Of a DNA stretch of 64,000 nucleotides, positions 18,277-26,601 are shown one piece after another. The position numbers and the translations under genes are program-made. Source of the stretch: an uncultured Eggerthellaceae bacterium (GTDB taxonomy: Bacteria; Actinomycetota; Coriobacteriia; Coriobacteriales; Eggerthellaceae). The notes below the pieces were generated by a model, which was not told where the DNA came from, ran no database searches, and was given only the letters and a program-made list of their open reading frames with translations. Numbering within the stretch: position 1 is the stretch's first letter; each line of letters starts with the position of its first letter. The stretch covers positions 62,001 to 126,000 of the forward strand of contig CAKTUD010000003.1 in the NCBI GenBank assembly GCA_934617425.1. The letters run 5' to 3'.

Positions 18277-18774
18277 ATGGCTAAAGAATCAAGCTTCGAC
18301 GTGGTATCCGTCGTCGATATCCAAGAAGTCGATAACGCTTTCCAGCAGGCGAAGAAAGAACTTGCACAGCGCTACGACCTGAAAGACTCAGGCTCCACCA
18401 TCGCCTTCGACAAACAGGCGAAAACCATCACCGTGAAAGCTCCGAGCGATTTCGTCGCTGGTCAGATTACCGACATCATTGGTACCAAGCTGGTCAAACG
18501 CGGAATCGATATGGGCGCGGTGAAATGGGGCGCTTCTGTGCCGAGCGCTGGTCAATCGGTCACCAAAACCGCTGCGCTTGTCGACGGCATCGATAAAGAT
18601 GCGGCAGGGAAGATCAACAAAGATATCAAAGCGCTCAAGCTTAAGGCGAAAGTACAGATCGAGGGCGATAAGCTGCGCGTGAGCTCGGCTTCGCGCGATA
18701 CGCTGCAAGAGGTGATCGCGTTTCTTAAGGGGCAAGATTATGGACAGCCTCTTCAATACGTCAACTATCGCTAA
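18277..18774 (+). CDS. YajQ family nucleotide-binding protein
   Basis: 165 residues, standard length. The opening SFDVVSVVDIQEVDNAFQQA and the end VIAFLKGQDYGQPLQYVNYR are hallmark YajQ sequences. YajQ proteins bind nucleotides, including c-di-GMP in some species, and have no settled general function. AAAGGA precedes ATG 18277 and rimO follows after 20 bases, so they are probably cotranscribed. Confidence 0.95.
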   Translation: MAKESSFDVVSVVDIQEVDNAFQQAKKELAQRYDLKDSGSTIAFDKQAKTITVKAPSDFVAGQITDIIGTKLVKRGIDMGAVKWGASVPSAGQSVTKTAALVDGIDKDAAGKINKDIKALKLKAKVQIEGDKLRVSSASRDTLQEVIAFLKGQDYGQPLQYVNYR

Positions 18775-18794
18775 ACCAACGGGAGTTTCATTCG

Positions 18795-20141
18795 ATGATT
18801 CATGATCTTGACGAAACGAAAAGCGTCGCCTTCGTAACTATGGGTTGCGCCAAAAACGAGGTTGATTCGGCAGACATGGCGGAGCGTCTTTCTGCCGCTG
18901 GATACTCGATAAGCGATACGCCCGAAAACGCCGACGTTGTCGTGGTCAACACGTGCTCTTTCATCCAAGCTGCAACCGAAGAGAGCATCGATGCGATTCT
19001 CGAGATTGCCAATCTCGATTCCATCTCATCAGGAAACGCCCATCTCGTGGTTTCGGGCTGCATGCCTGCTCGTTACGGTGACGAATTGGCCAGCGAACTC
19101 AGTGAGGCAGGGGCTTTCGTGCCTTGCTCGAAAGAGGACGACATCGTTTCCATTGTCGATGACGTGCTTGGCGTTTCGCGTTCGTCTTTCGCGGTACCTG
19201 CTGCTGCAGGCGTTTCGAGCAACGGCGGCTTTCATGTTTTGGGTGCGAGCGCTTACGTGAAGATCTCCGACGGATGCGACCGCTTTTGCGCTTATTGCGC
19301 CATTCCCTATATTAGAGGGCGCTACCATAGCTTTACGTATGATGCTATTCGCGCAAACGTTGCTAAACGCGTGTCCGAAGGCGCTCGCGAGATTGTTCTC
19401 ATTGCTCAGGATACGGGAAGATGGGGCGACGACTTTGACGAACCGCTTTCCCTTGCATGGCTGATGTCTTGCCTGGCGCAAGAGTTTTCGGATACCTGGT
19501 TTCGCGTCATGTACATCCAGCCCGAGGGCGTTACCGATGAGCTCATCGGTACGGTTGCCGAATATCCCAACATCTGCAACTATTTCGATCTTCCTTTCCA
19601 GCATGTCGATGCGGATATCTTGCGTTCGATGAATCGTAAAGGTTCAGCCGATGATTTCAATGCTCTTATCGCGCGTATAAGGAATCGCATTCCTAACGCT
19701 ACGGTGCGTACTACGTTGATAGCCGGATATCCTGGTGAGACGGACGGGCAATTTGAGGATCTGTGCGATTTCGTGGCCGATAGCGACCTCGACTATATCG
19801 GCACGTTCGCTTATTCGCGTGAAGAGGGGACGGCTGCCTATGATTTGCCAGATCAAGTGGACGAAGACGAGAAAGCTGAGCGCGCTCAACGATTGCGCGA
19901 TCTCGCGGACGATGTTTGCGTCCCTCGCGTCGCCAAGCGCGTCGGCGACATCATGGACGTGCTCATTTGCGGGCGCGAGGAGGATGGTCAGCTTTTCGGG
20001 CGCGCTATGTGCCAAGCACCCGACGTCGACGGCGTCACTTATCTGGATGACTCGGCGGGGGATGTGGGGGATATCGTGAAAGTCGAGATCGACGATACCC
20101 TTCTTTACGAGATGGAGGGCACCGTTCGCCATGACGGATAA
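18795..20141 (+). CDS. rimO: Ribosomal protein S12 methylthiotransferase RimO
   Basis: 448 residues. UPF0004 cysteines lie at MGCAKNEVDS (C18), NTCSF and SGCMP; the radical-SAM motif is CDRFCAYC; a TRAM domain ends the protein. MGCAKNxVDS and the following AIPYIRGRYHS mark RimO rather than MiaB or MtaB. It adds a methylthio group to the conserved Asp of ribosomal protein S12. The stop overlaps the next start by 11 bases, indicating translational coupling with the pgsA-cinA gene. Confidence 0.96.
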   Translation: MIHDLDETKSVAFVTMGCAKNEVDSADMAERLSAAGYSISDTPENADVVVVNTCSFIQAATEESIDAILEIANLDSISSGNAHLVVSGCMPARYGDELASELSEAGAFVPCSKEDDIVSIVDDVLGVSRSSFAVPAAAGVSSNGGFHVLGASAYVKISDGCDRFCAYCAIPYIRGRYHSFTYDAIRANVAKRVSEGAREIVLIAQDTGRWGDDFDEPLSLAWLMSCLAQEFSDTWFRVMYIQPEGVTDELIGTVAEYPNICNYFDLPFQHVDADILRSMNRKGSADDFNALIARIRNRIPNATVRTTLIAGYPGETDGQFEDLCDFVADSDLDYIGTFAYSREEGTAAYDLPDQVDEDEKAERAQRLRDLADDVCVPRVAKRVGDIMDVLICGREEDGQLFGRAMCQAPDVDGVTYLDDSAGDVGDIVKVEIDDTLLYEMEGTVRHDG

Positions 20142-21321
20142 CGCAATCGATGCTCAAGCAAACAAAGCACATTCTTCGCAAACCGAGGGTTTGTGCGAAA
20201 AGCTCTGGACGATCTCGAATGTCATAACGTTATGCCGCATCCTGCTCGTTCCGGTGTTCGTTGCGGTTTTGGTGTGTCCTTGGCCCGTGTGGATGGGTCT
20301 CCCCGATGTCAGCATGGACGTCAAGCGCTACATTGCTGCAGGGATTTTCATTCTCATATCTTGCACCGATTGGCTCGACGGTTATCTGGCGCGCAGCCGC
20401 AACGAGGTGACGAACTTCGGCAAGTTCATGGATCCATTGGCCGATAAGATCCTGGTCGCTGCGGCTCTTTTGGTTCTTATCGAGTTAGGTTCGCTTCCTA
20501 GCTGGGTTGCGCTTATCATCCTCGCGCGTGAGTTCATCGTTTCGGGCGTTCGCATGATTGCCGCTTCCGAAGGCGTTGTTATTGCCGCAAGCTATATCGG
20601 CAAGTCGAAAACCGTGTTCCAGATGTTGGGCATCATCTTGTTCACGATCAAGGATTCGCACATGGATGGCGGAGTCGGCGATATCCTTGGCGATTCTCTT
20701 TGGCTGGTTAGCTGGATAGTGATGATTATCGCTTTGGTACTGACAGTCGTTTCTATGCTCGATTACATCGTGAAAGCAAAAGACCTGCTTGGATTCGGCG
20801 CGAAGCGCATCCCCGAACCTTCCGTACGCTCTTTTGATGGCGATTTGCGCATCATCGCTCAAGAAATCGTGAACTTAGCTTCCGAGAAGCATCTGACTGT
20901 GGGAACAGCTGAAAGCTTGACGGGTGGTTTGATAGCCGCATCTCTTACCGAAATCCCAGGTTCCTCTCAAGTGGTTCGCGGCGGCATCGTCAGCTATGTC
21001 AACGAAGTAAAAAACGGTCTGCTCGGTGTCGATGCCGCGGTTCTTGACAACGAAGGTGCCGTTTGCGCGCAAGTGGCGCAAGAGATGGCTGCAGGCGCTC
21101 GTGCGAAATTGGGGGTCGATATCGCGGTTTCCGTTACTGGCATAGCTGGTCCTACGGGGGGCCTACCAGGCAAACCCGTCGGTACGGTGTTCATGGGCAT
21201 TGCGAGAGCTGACGATACGGTTTCGTCGAGTAGATTTGCATTTGCAGGGAATCGTGATGCGATACGTATGCAAACGGCGCTCGAAGCTTTGAAAGCCATT
21301 CGAACCGAATTGCTCGCTTAG
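20131..21321 (+). CDS. Fusion of CDP-diacylglycerol-glycerol-3-P phosphatidyltransferase (PgsA) and CinA/PncC amidohydrolase domain
   Basis: 396 residues with two enzymes in one frame. Residues about 20-215 are a membrane CDP-alcohol phosphatidyltransferase whose active site begins DWLDGYLARSRNEVTNF (about 79-95) and ends with MDPLADK. Residues about 242-396 are a complete CinA C-terminal domain (TAESLTGGLIAASLT, VSVTGIAGPTGG), the nicotinamide mononucleotide deamidase PncC. The junction around 215-245 is continuous with no stop. In many Gram-positives pgsA and cinA are adjacent separate genes, so fusion is the simplest origin. It would make phosphatidylglycerol phosphate at the membrane and recycle NMN on the cytoplasmic side. 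A second PgsA-like gene lies at 42049-42717. Confidence 0.9.
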   Translation: MTDNAIDAQANKAHSSQTEGLCEKLWTISNVITLCRILLVPVFVAVLVCPWPVWMGLPDVSMDVKRYIAAGIFILISCTDWLDGYLARSRNEVTNFGKFMDPLADKILVAAALLVLIELGSLPSWVALIILAREFIVSGVRMIAASEGVVIAASYIGKSKTVFQMLGIILFTIKDSHMDGGVGDILGDSLWLVSWIVMIIALVLTVVSMLDYIVKAKDLLGFGAKRIPEPSVRSFDGDLRIIAQEIVNLASEKHLTVGTAESLTGGLIAASLTEIPGSSQVVRGGIVSYVNEVKNGLLGVDAAVLDNEGAVCAQVAQEMAAGARAKLGVDIAVSVTGIAGPTGGLPGKPVGTVFMGIARADDTVSSSRFAFAGNRDAIRMQTALEALKAIRTELLA

Positions 21322-21522
21322 TTCATTCCTAGAGGCCGTTTCGCATTTCTAGAGCCATTTCGCGTAAGCTCAAAACGACTTCCTTTTGCTTGGTTACCGT
21401 TTGGAGAAGCCGTCAGGCGCGATGGCTGTTCGCTGGGTCTAACTACATCTTTTGTCAACTTTCCGATTGGTCCCTGTTTGAAGCTCCTGTTATCTTTTCT
21501 TTTGCGATATCGAAGCGCTGCG

Positions 21523-21552
21523 TTGACAACAAACAAATGTTCGTATTATCAT
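21523..21552 (+). promoter_or_regulatory. recA promoter with LexA box
   Basis: TTGACA at 21523-21528 and TATCAT at 21547-21552 (18-base spacer), with CAAACAAATGTTCG at 21530-21543 in the spacer. This is one mismatch from the CGAACAAATGTTCG-type SOS box. The rest of the 262-base gap from 21322 shows nothing else I can name. Confidence 0.8.
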
Positions 21553-21583
21553 AACCACGGATTTTTAAACGAAAGAGAAGGCC

Positions 21584-22639
21584 ATGAGCGAAGACAAAGA
21601 TAAAATCCTTAAGCTTACTACTGATCAAATCGAGTCGAAATTCGGCAAAGGTGCCATCATGAAGCTTGGCGATGGCGGAGCGGATCTTTCGGTTGAGGCG
21701 ATTCCCACAGGCTCGCTGGCACTCGATGCTGCACTCGGCATCGGCGGCGTTCCACGCGGTCGCATCGTCGAGATTTACGGACCTGAATCAAGCGGTAAAA
21801 CGACGCTTGCTTTGCAGATTCTCGCCGAAGCGCAGGCTTTAGGCGGTGTTGTCGCTTTCATCGACGCCGAACATGCGCTCGATCCTGTTTACGCCGCGCG
21901 CATCGGCGTTGATATCGATGAGGTGCTTATCTCGCAGCCCGATACCGGCGAGCAGGCTTTGGAGATTTGCGATATGCTTGTGCGTTCTGGGGCAATCGAC
22001 TGCATTATCATCGACTCTGTTGCAGCTTTGACGCCGCGCGCCGAAATCGAGGGTGAAATCGGCGATTCTACAGTTGGTCTACAAGCTCGTCTTATGTCTC
22101 AGGCCTTGCGTAAGCTTGCAGGATCGCTGTCAAAATCTGACACTACCTGCATCTTTATCAACCAGTTGCGCGAAAAGATCGGCATTATGTTCGGAAACCC
22201 CGAGACAACTCCTGGCGGTCGCGCTCTGAAATTCTTCTCGAGTGTGCGTATCGACATTCGCCGTGTCGACAGCATCAAGAAGAACGGTGAAGCCGTAGGC
22301 AATCGTGTTCGAGCCAAGGTGGTTAAAAACAAAGTTGCGCCTCCGTTCCGCCAAGCTGAGTTCGATCTTATGTATGGCGAGGGTATTTCCAAAGATGGTT
22401 GCATCATCGATATGGCGGTTGAAGCCGGAGTAGCCAAAAAGAGCGGAGCTTGGTACACCTATGGCGAAGAACGTTTGGGCCAGGGTCGTGAGGCGGCAAA
22501 GCAGACGCTGAAAGAAAACCCGGAATTGCGCGACGAGCTCGAGCGGAAAGTACGTGAGGCTTTCGACATTCCCATTATCACGCGTAGCAAGGAAGAGGCT
22601 GACGAAATCAAAGCAGTTGCAAAGCCCAAGAAGAAATAG
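21584..22639 (+). CDS. recA: Recombinase RecA
   Basis: 351 residues. Walker A GPESSGKTTLAL lies near 64-75, the L1/L2 loop regions and INQLREKIGIMFGNPE are canonical, and the C-terminus ends in lysines. RecA forms filaments on single-stranded DNA, drives recombination and triggers LexA self-cleavage. The promoter carries a LexA box. recX follows after two bases, so an SOS-induced recA-recX operon is expected. Confidence 0.99.
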   Translation: MSEDKDKILKLTTDQIESKFGKGAIMKLGDGGADLSVEAIPTGSLALDAALGIGGVPRGRIVEIYGPESSGKTTLALQILAEAQALGGVVAFIDAEHALDPVYAARIGVDIDEVLISQPDTGEQALEICDMLVRSGAIDCIIIDSVAALTPRAEIEGEIGDSTVGLQARLMSQALRKLAGSLSKSDTTCIFINQLREKIGIMFGNPETTPGGRALKFFSSVRIDIRRVDSIKKNGEAVGNRVRAKVVKNKVAPPFRQAEFDLMYGEGISKDGCIIDMAVEAGVAKKSGAWYTYGEERLGQGREAAKQTLKENPELRDELERKVREAFDIPIITRSKEEADEIKAVAKPKKK

Positions 22640-22641
22640 CA

Positions 22642-23250
22642 ATGGCGGATAAAGCTCTCATAGCTCAGCTTAAGCAAGAGATGACCCGGATCGAATCAAA
22701 TGATTCGGGCCACTCTGAATATAAGTGCGATTTTGAAGAGGAAAGCAGAACACGGGATATTCCCGTCAAGCGTTCGCCCGTTTTGTCTGACGACGAACTC
22801 GATGCTGCTTTCAAGAAAATCCTTATGCTTGTGAATATCCGCGATCGTAGCGTGAAACAAATCGAAGAGCGCTTACGCAAAGAAGGATATCCGGATGGCA
22901 CGATCAAAGAAGCCGTCGATCGTGCCATTTCATGCAAGATACTCGACGACCTCCGCTTTGCCGAGGCCTTGATTCGTAGTCGTATAAACCAAGGGAAAGG
23001 CTCAGCGGGGATCGAGCGCGAGTTGAAAGGCGAAGGAATCGACATCGATACGGTTCCTGGTTGGCCGTATGAGTTCGATGTCTCTTACGACCAGGAATAT
23101 GATCGTGCGCTCAATTTGCTTATGCGCAAACCTACTCGCGCGAAGAACAAACGCCATGCAGCTTACAGGAAGCTCGTTCAAGCTGGGTTCTCTTCTCGTG
23201 TAGCAAGTGATGCCTCTCGCTTTTGGTGCGATCAGAACGAGTACTGCTAA
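22642..23250 (+). CDS. recX: Regulatory protein RecX
   Basis: 202 residues. The three-helix repeats typical of RecX are visible (VKQIEERLRKEGYPDGTIKEAV, then LRFAEALIRSRINQGKGSAGIERELKGEGI). RecX binds RecA filaments and limits their activity. The start ATG 22642 lies two bases after recA. The first 50 residues are charged and not conserved. The assignment rests on both sequence and position. Confidence 0.9.
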   Translation: MADKALIAQLKQEMTRIESNDSGHSEYKCDFEEESRTRDIPVKRSPVLSDDELDAAFKKILMLVNIRDRSVKQIEERLRKEGYPDGTIKEAVDRAISCKILDDLRFAEALIRSRINQGKGSAGIERELKGEGIDIDTVPGWPYEFDVSYDQEYDRALNLLMRKPTRAKNKRHAAYRKLVQAGFSSRVASDASRFWCDQNEYC

Positions 23251-23500
23251 CAGTTTCGTGGCGTTCCTTGCTTTGTAAATTCCCTCAAACGGGTTCCTTT
23301 TTCGCAAAGTAGATAAGAATCTTTAGAAATTGGCGTATTATATACTTCGTGAGAATTCTTGCCCGCTTGCGGGTGTTTATAGATATTTGTTTTGCATTAC
23401 GCTTAATTTCATATCAAAACTTCCGGGGCTATGTTCTCGCTTCGTGTCTCTTATGGGAGACATCTGTTCAACGTTGGCTAAATGAAGAAAAGAGGACACT
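23251..23500 (+). promoter_or_regulatory. Leader region upstream of rny
   Basis: 250 AT-richer bases. TATTAT near 23335 could be a -10 box. CCGC-TT-GCGG makes a short hairpin, and GTCTC-TTATGG-GAGAC (23447-23462) forms another about 40 bases before the start codon. No open frame or RNA gene is recognisable. Confidence 0.35.
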
Positions 23501-25033
23501 ATGCCTGATGCAATCGTTGCAATAGTCTGTGCAATCGTTGGCGTTGCCCTCGGCTTTCTGATTGCTCGTTACCTTGTGAATGCGTCTGCTAAACAAAAGG
23601 CGGAAGAAGCACAAAATGTGCTGAACGATGCGCAGCTTCAGGCTGAAACGATCAAGAAGGCTGCTGAGGTAGAGGCAAAAGACGAAGCGCTTAAGCTTCG
23701 CGCCGAAATCGAAAATGAGCGTAAAGAACGGCAGCGTGAGGTGCGCGCTGCCGAAACGCGCATCCAGCAACGCGAAGAATCACTTGATCGCCGCACGAAC
23801 TCCCTCGATGCGCGCGAGCACCAGATCTCGTCTATGCAAGGTCAGGTCGAGCGTCGTCAGCGCGACCTTGATGCTGCGCAAAAAGAGGTGGAGAATCGTC
23901 TTGAATTCATCGCGGGTATGACTCCTCAAGAAGCTAAACAAGAGCTTCTTGATAACTTGCGTGACGAAGTGGCCGTAGAAAGCGCGACTATCATTCGCGA
24001 TTCGGAGGCACGCACCAAGGCAGAGGCCGACAAGCGTGCGCGTAGCATCCTGAGCCTCGCAATTCAGCGTGTTGCGGCTGAGCATACCGTCGAAAACACG
24101 GTTTCGACCATTCACATCCCTTCCGATGATTTAAAAGGTCGTATCATTGGTCGAGAAGGTCGTAATATTCGCTCTTTCGAGCAGATCACAGGCACTAACC
24201 TCATCATTGATGACACCCCCGAGTGCGTCACCATATCTTGCTTCGATCCCGTTCGCCGCGAGGTCGGCCGGGTAACCATGGAGAACTTGATCTCCGATGG
24301 TCGTATCCATCCTGCTCGCATCGAGGAGATGTTTCATAAGGCCGAGGCTTATGTCGACCAGCGCGTTTTGGAGGCAGGTGAGCAAGCGGCTTTCGATACC
24401 GGCACCCATGATCTGCACCCCGAATTGATTAAGACGCTTGGTCGCCTGCGCTACCGCACTTCTTACGGCCAAAACGTTCTTAACCATTCCCTCGAGGTCT
24501 CTTATCTTGCTGGCGTGATGGCATCCGAACTCGGCCTTGATCCGAGCACAGCGCGGCGAGCTGGTTTGCTACACGATATCGGCAAAGCGATTGACCGCGA
24601 AGTCGAGGGTAACCATGCAGTCATCGGTGCCGATCTTGCACGTCGTTTTGGCGAACGTCCGCACATCGTGCATGCTATCGAAGCTCACCACAACGATGTT
24701 GAACCGAATAGCGTTCTCGACGTGCTCATCCAGGCTGCTGATGCGGTTTCTGCAGCACGTCCCGGCGCACGCAAAGAGACGCTTGATGCCTATGTCAAAC
24801 GTCTCGAAAAGCTTGAGGAAATCGCTAATTCCTACGACGGTGTCGAGCGCACCTACGCTATCCAGGCGGGACGTGAAGTTCGTGTCATGGTCCAGCCAGA
24901 GAAAATCGACGAAGCGCAGACGGTTGTCTTGGCGCATGATATCGCCAGCCGTATCGAAAACGAGCTGCAATATCCTGGCCAAGTCAAGGTTATCGTTATC
25001 CGCGAAAGCCGCGCTATCGGCATCGCCAAATAG
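23501..25033 (+). CDS. rny: Ribonuclease Y
   Basis: 510 residues. An N-terminal membrane anchor (about 4-24) is followed by a long coiled coil (about 30-170, rich in E/R/K/Q). The KH domain contains GRIIGREGRNIRSFE, and the HD domain carries LLHDIGKA and EAHHNDVEP. RNase Y starts mRNA decay by endonucleolytic cleavage at the membrane. AAGAGGA lies about seven bases before ATG 23501. A GHKL ATPase gene follows nine bases after the stop, a possible partner. Confidence 0.98.
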   Translation: MPDAIVAIVCAIVGVALGFLIARYLVNASAKQKAEEAQNVLNDAQLQAETIKKAAEVEAKDEALKLRAEIENERKERQREVRAAETRIQQREESLDRRTNSLDAREHQISSMQGQVERRQRDLDAAQKEVENRLEFIAGMTPQEAKQELLDNLRDEVAVESATIIRDSEARTKAEADKRARSILSLAIQRVAAEHTVENTVSTIHIPSDDLKGRIIGREGRNIRSFEQITGTNLIIDDTPECVTISCFDPVRREVGRVTMENLISDGRIHPARIEEMFHKAEAYVDQRVLEAGEQAAFDTGTHDLHPELIKTLGRLRYRTSYGQNVLNHSLEVSYLAGVMASELGLDPSTARRAGLLHDIGKAIDREVEGNHAVIGADLARRFGERPHIVHAIEAHHNDVEPNSVLDVLIQAADAVSAARPGARKETLDAYVKRLEKLEEIANSYDGVERTYAIQAGREVRVMVQPEKIDEAQTVVLAHDIASRIENELQYPGQVKVIVIRESRAIGIAK

Positions 25034-25041
25034 AATTCCTT

Positions 25042-26133
25042 ATGGCAGACGGCCTCGAGCAATTCATACTTGAAGCAACAGGTGCAAGCCACTTTCGGGT
25101 CGAGCAAGACCTCGGAAGTGGCTTTGTCCGTTTGGAGATATCCGAAGCAGAACGTAGGCAGGCTCTGCAGGATATCCGTTCGAGTGAAGACATCGTCTTG
25201 GAATTGTTGCGAAATAGCCGCGATGCGCAGGCGCGCCATATATTCCTTGCTTTCGGACGCGAGGAAAACGTGCGGAAATTCGTGGTTATCGATGATGGCT
25301 GCGGTATCCCTGCGACCATGCATGAAACCGTTTTTGAGCCGCGTGTTACTTCAAAGCTCGAAAGCTCCCATATCGATAAATGGGGCTATCACGGCAGAGG
25401 GATGGCGCTCTATTCGATTTCGGTGAATGCAAAGATGGCGAAGATTCTCGCGTCGGCTCCCTCAATGGGTGCGGCGATTGCCGTTCAAACCGATTTGAAT
25501 TCGTTGCCCGAAAAGAAGGATCAGTCGACATTCCCTCGTTTCGAGCTCGGAGACGAGGGAACCGTGAATGTCCGCGGCCCGCGTAATATCATTCGCGCCG
25601 CTTGCGAGTTCGCTATCGAAACGCATGGCGAATGCGATGTCTTTGCGGGGTCGACAACAGAGATCGCAGCTGCGCTCTATCTTCTCGGAAACGAAACCCT
25701 CTCCGCAACCGATAAGACCTTTTTGCTTCCTGAAGATCTTCCCATCACGAAACGTTTGAGTGTCGCGGCAACTCCCGATCAGTTCGCGACGATAGCTGAA
25801 ACGCTTGGGCTGGAAATGAGCTCTCGATCGGCGCGTCGAATCATGGATGGAGAGATTCCGCCACCAGAAAATCTCCTTTCGCAAATCAAAATCGGTCTCT
25901 GTGAATCTTCGGCAAATTCTCCAAAACCTTCAAAAACTTCGATGCTGCATCGAGTAACGTCCCGAGCGATTAGCATCTCGAATGAGGACCGCATCTTTCT
26001 ACGCGATTCGCTTATGTTCGCCTTTGAGGAATTGTCGAGGCGTTACTATCTCGAATCCGATGTCGACCCGTCGATATCGGTAGGGCAGGATGCAATCCGC
26101 ATCTCAATACCGCTGATTCCAAAGCAAGATTAG
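25042..26133 (+). CDS. GHKL-fold ATPase of unknown function
   Basis: 363 residues. The Bergerat ATP-binding elements are clear: N box LELLRNSRDA (about 51-60), G1 DDGCGIP (84-90) and G2 KWGYHGRGMAL (112-122). This resembles MutL/Hsp90/histidine-kinase ATPases, yet there is no sensor, DHp, phosphoacceptor histidine or MutL C-terminal domain. The last 200 residues match nothing I know. The gene begins nine bases after rny and precedes spoVS-miaB. A MutL-like or Hsp90-like conformational ATPase is more likely than a kinase. Function is unassigned. Confidence 0.75.
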   Translation: MADGLEQFILEATGASHFRVEQDLGSGFVRLEISEAERRQALQDIRSSEDIVLELLRNSRDAQARHIFLAFGREENVRKFVVIDDGCGIPATMHETVFEPRVTSKLESSHIDKWGYHGRGMALYSISVNAKMAKILASAPSMGAAIAVQTDLNSLPEKKDQSTFPRFELGDEGTVNVRGPRNIIRAACEFAIETHGECDVFAGSTTEIAAALYLLGNETLSATDKTFLLPEDLPITKRLSVAATPDQFATIAETLGLEMSSRSARRIMDGEIPPPENLLSQIKIGLCESSANSPKPSKTSMLHRVTSRAISISNEDRIFLRDSLMFAFEELSRRYYLESDVDPSISVGQDAIRISIPLIPKQD

Positions 26134-26171
26134 CAAACTGTGCGCAATTGAGCGGTGAGCGGGCGTTTTTC

Positions 26172-26200
26172 TTGAAGATGGCCGTTTGTTTAGCTAGAAT
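26172..26200 (+). promoter_or_regulatory. Candidate promoter for spoVS-miaB
   Basis: TTGAAG (26172-26177), a 17-base spacer and TAGAAT (26195-26200), 56 bases before the spoVS start, inside the only sizeable gap of the rny-hflX run. Confidence 0.5.
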
Positions 26201-26255
26201 CGAATATTGTGCAAACATATGACGAACGCAATGTAAACGAATCATAAAGGAAACC

Positions 26256-26585
26256 ATGTACGCCACCGAAGATACGCAGGGTAGCTGCCTGAAGGTCTCA
26301 TCGAAATCATCCCCGGCATCGGTCGCCGGCGCTATAGCTGGCATGATTAAAGACGGTGTAGGGGTGGAAATGCAAGCCGTTGGCGCAGGTGCTGTCAATC
26401 AAGCTGTGAAGGCTATTGCTATCTCGCGAGGATTCCTGTCTCCTGTGGGCATAGAAATCGCATGCGTCCCTTCATTCGCCGACATCATCATTGACGGCGA
26501 GTATCGCACGGCTATTCACTTTTCTGTCGAGGCGCGCTATCTTCACGGCGTGCCTATCAATCAAAACGACGTCGCAAATCTTTAG
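26256..26585 (+). CDS. spoVS: Stage V sporulation protein S (SpoVS/Alba-like) homologue
   Basis: 109 residues. The core LKVSSKSSPASVAGAIAGM, QAVGAGAVNQAVKAIAISRG and IDGEYRTAIHFSVE is near-canonical SpoVS. It has about ten extra residues at each end compared with the usual 86. SpoVS has an Alba-like fold and is thought to bind nucleic acid; in Bacillus it affects septation and coat assembly. Nothing else in this window relates to spores, so a general DNA- or RNA-binding role is more likely. AAAGGA precedes ATG 26256. miaB starts 16 bases downstream. Confidence 0.93.
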   Translation: MYATEDTQGSCLKVSSKSSPASVAGAIAGMIKDGVGVEMQAVGAGAVNQAVKAIAISRGFLSPVGIEIACVPSFADIIIDGEYRTAIHFSVEARYLHGVPINQNDVANL

Positions 26586-26601
26586 ATTCGAGAGCGAACA
26601 T

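Noticed and set aside
26256..26585. SpoVS as evidence of sporulation
   Set aside because: No other sporulation gene in 64 kb, and SpoVS occurs in non-sporulating bacteria.
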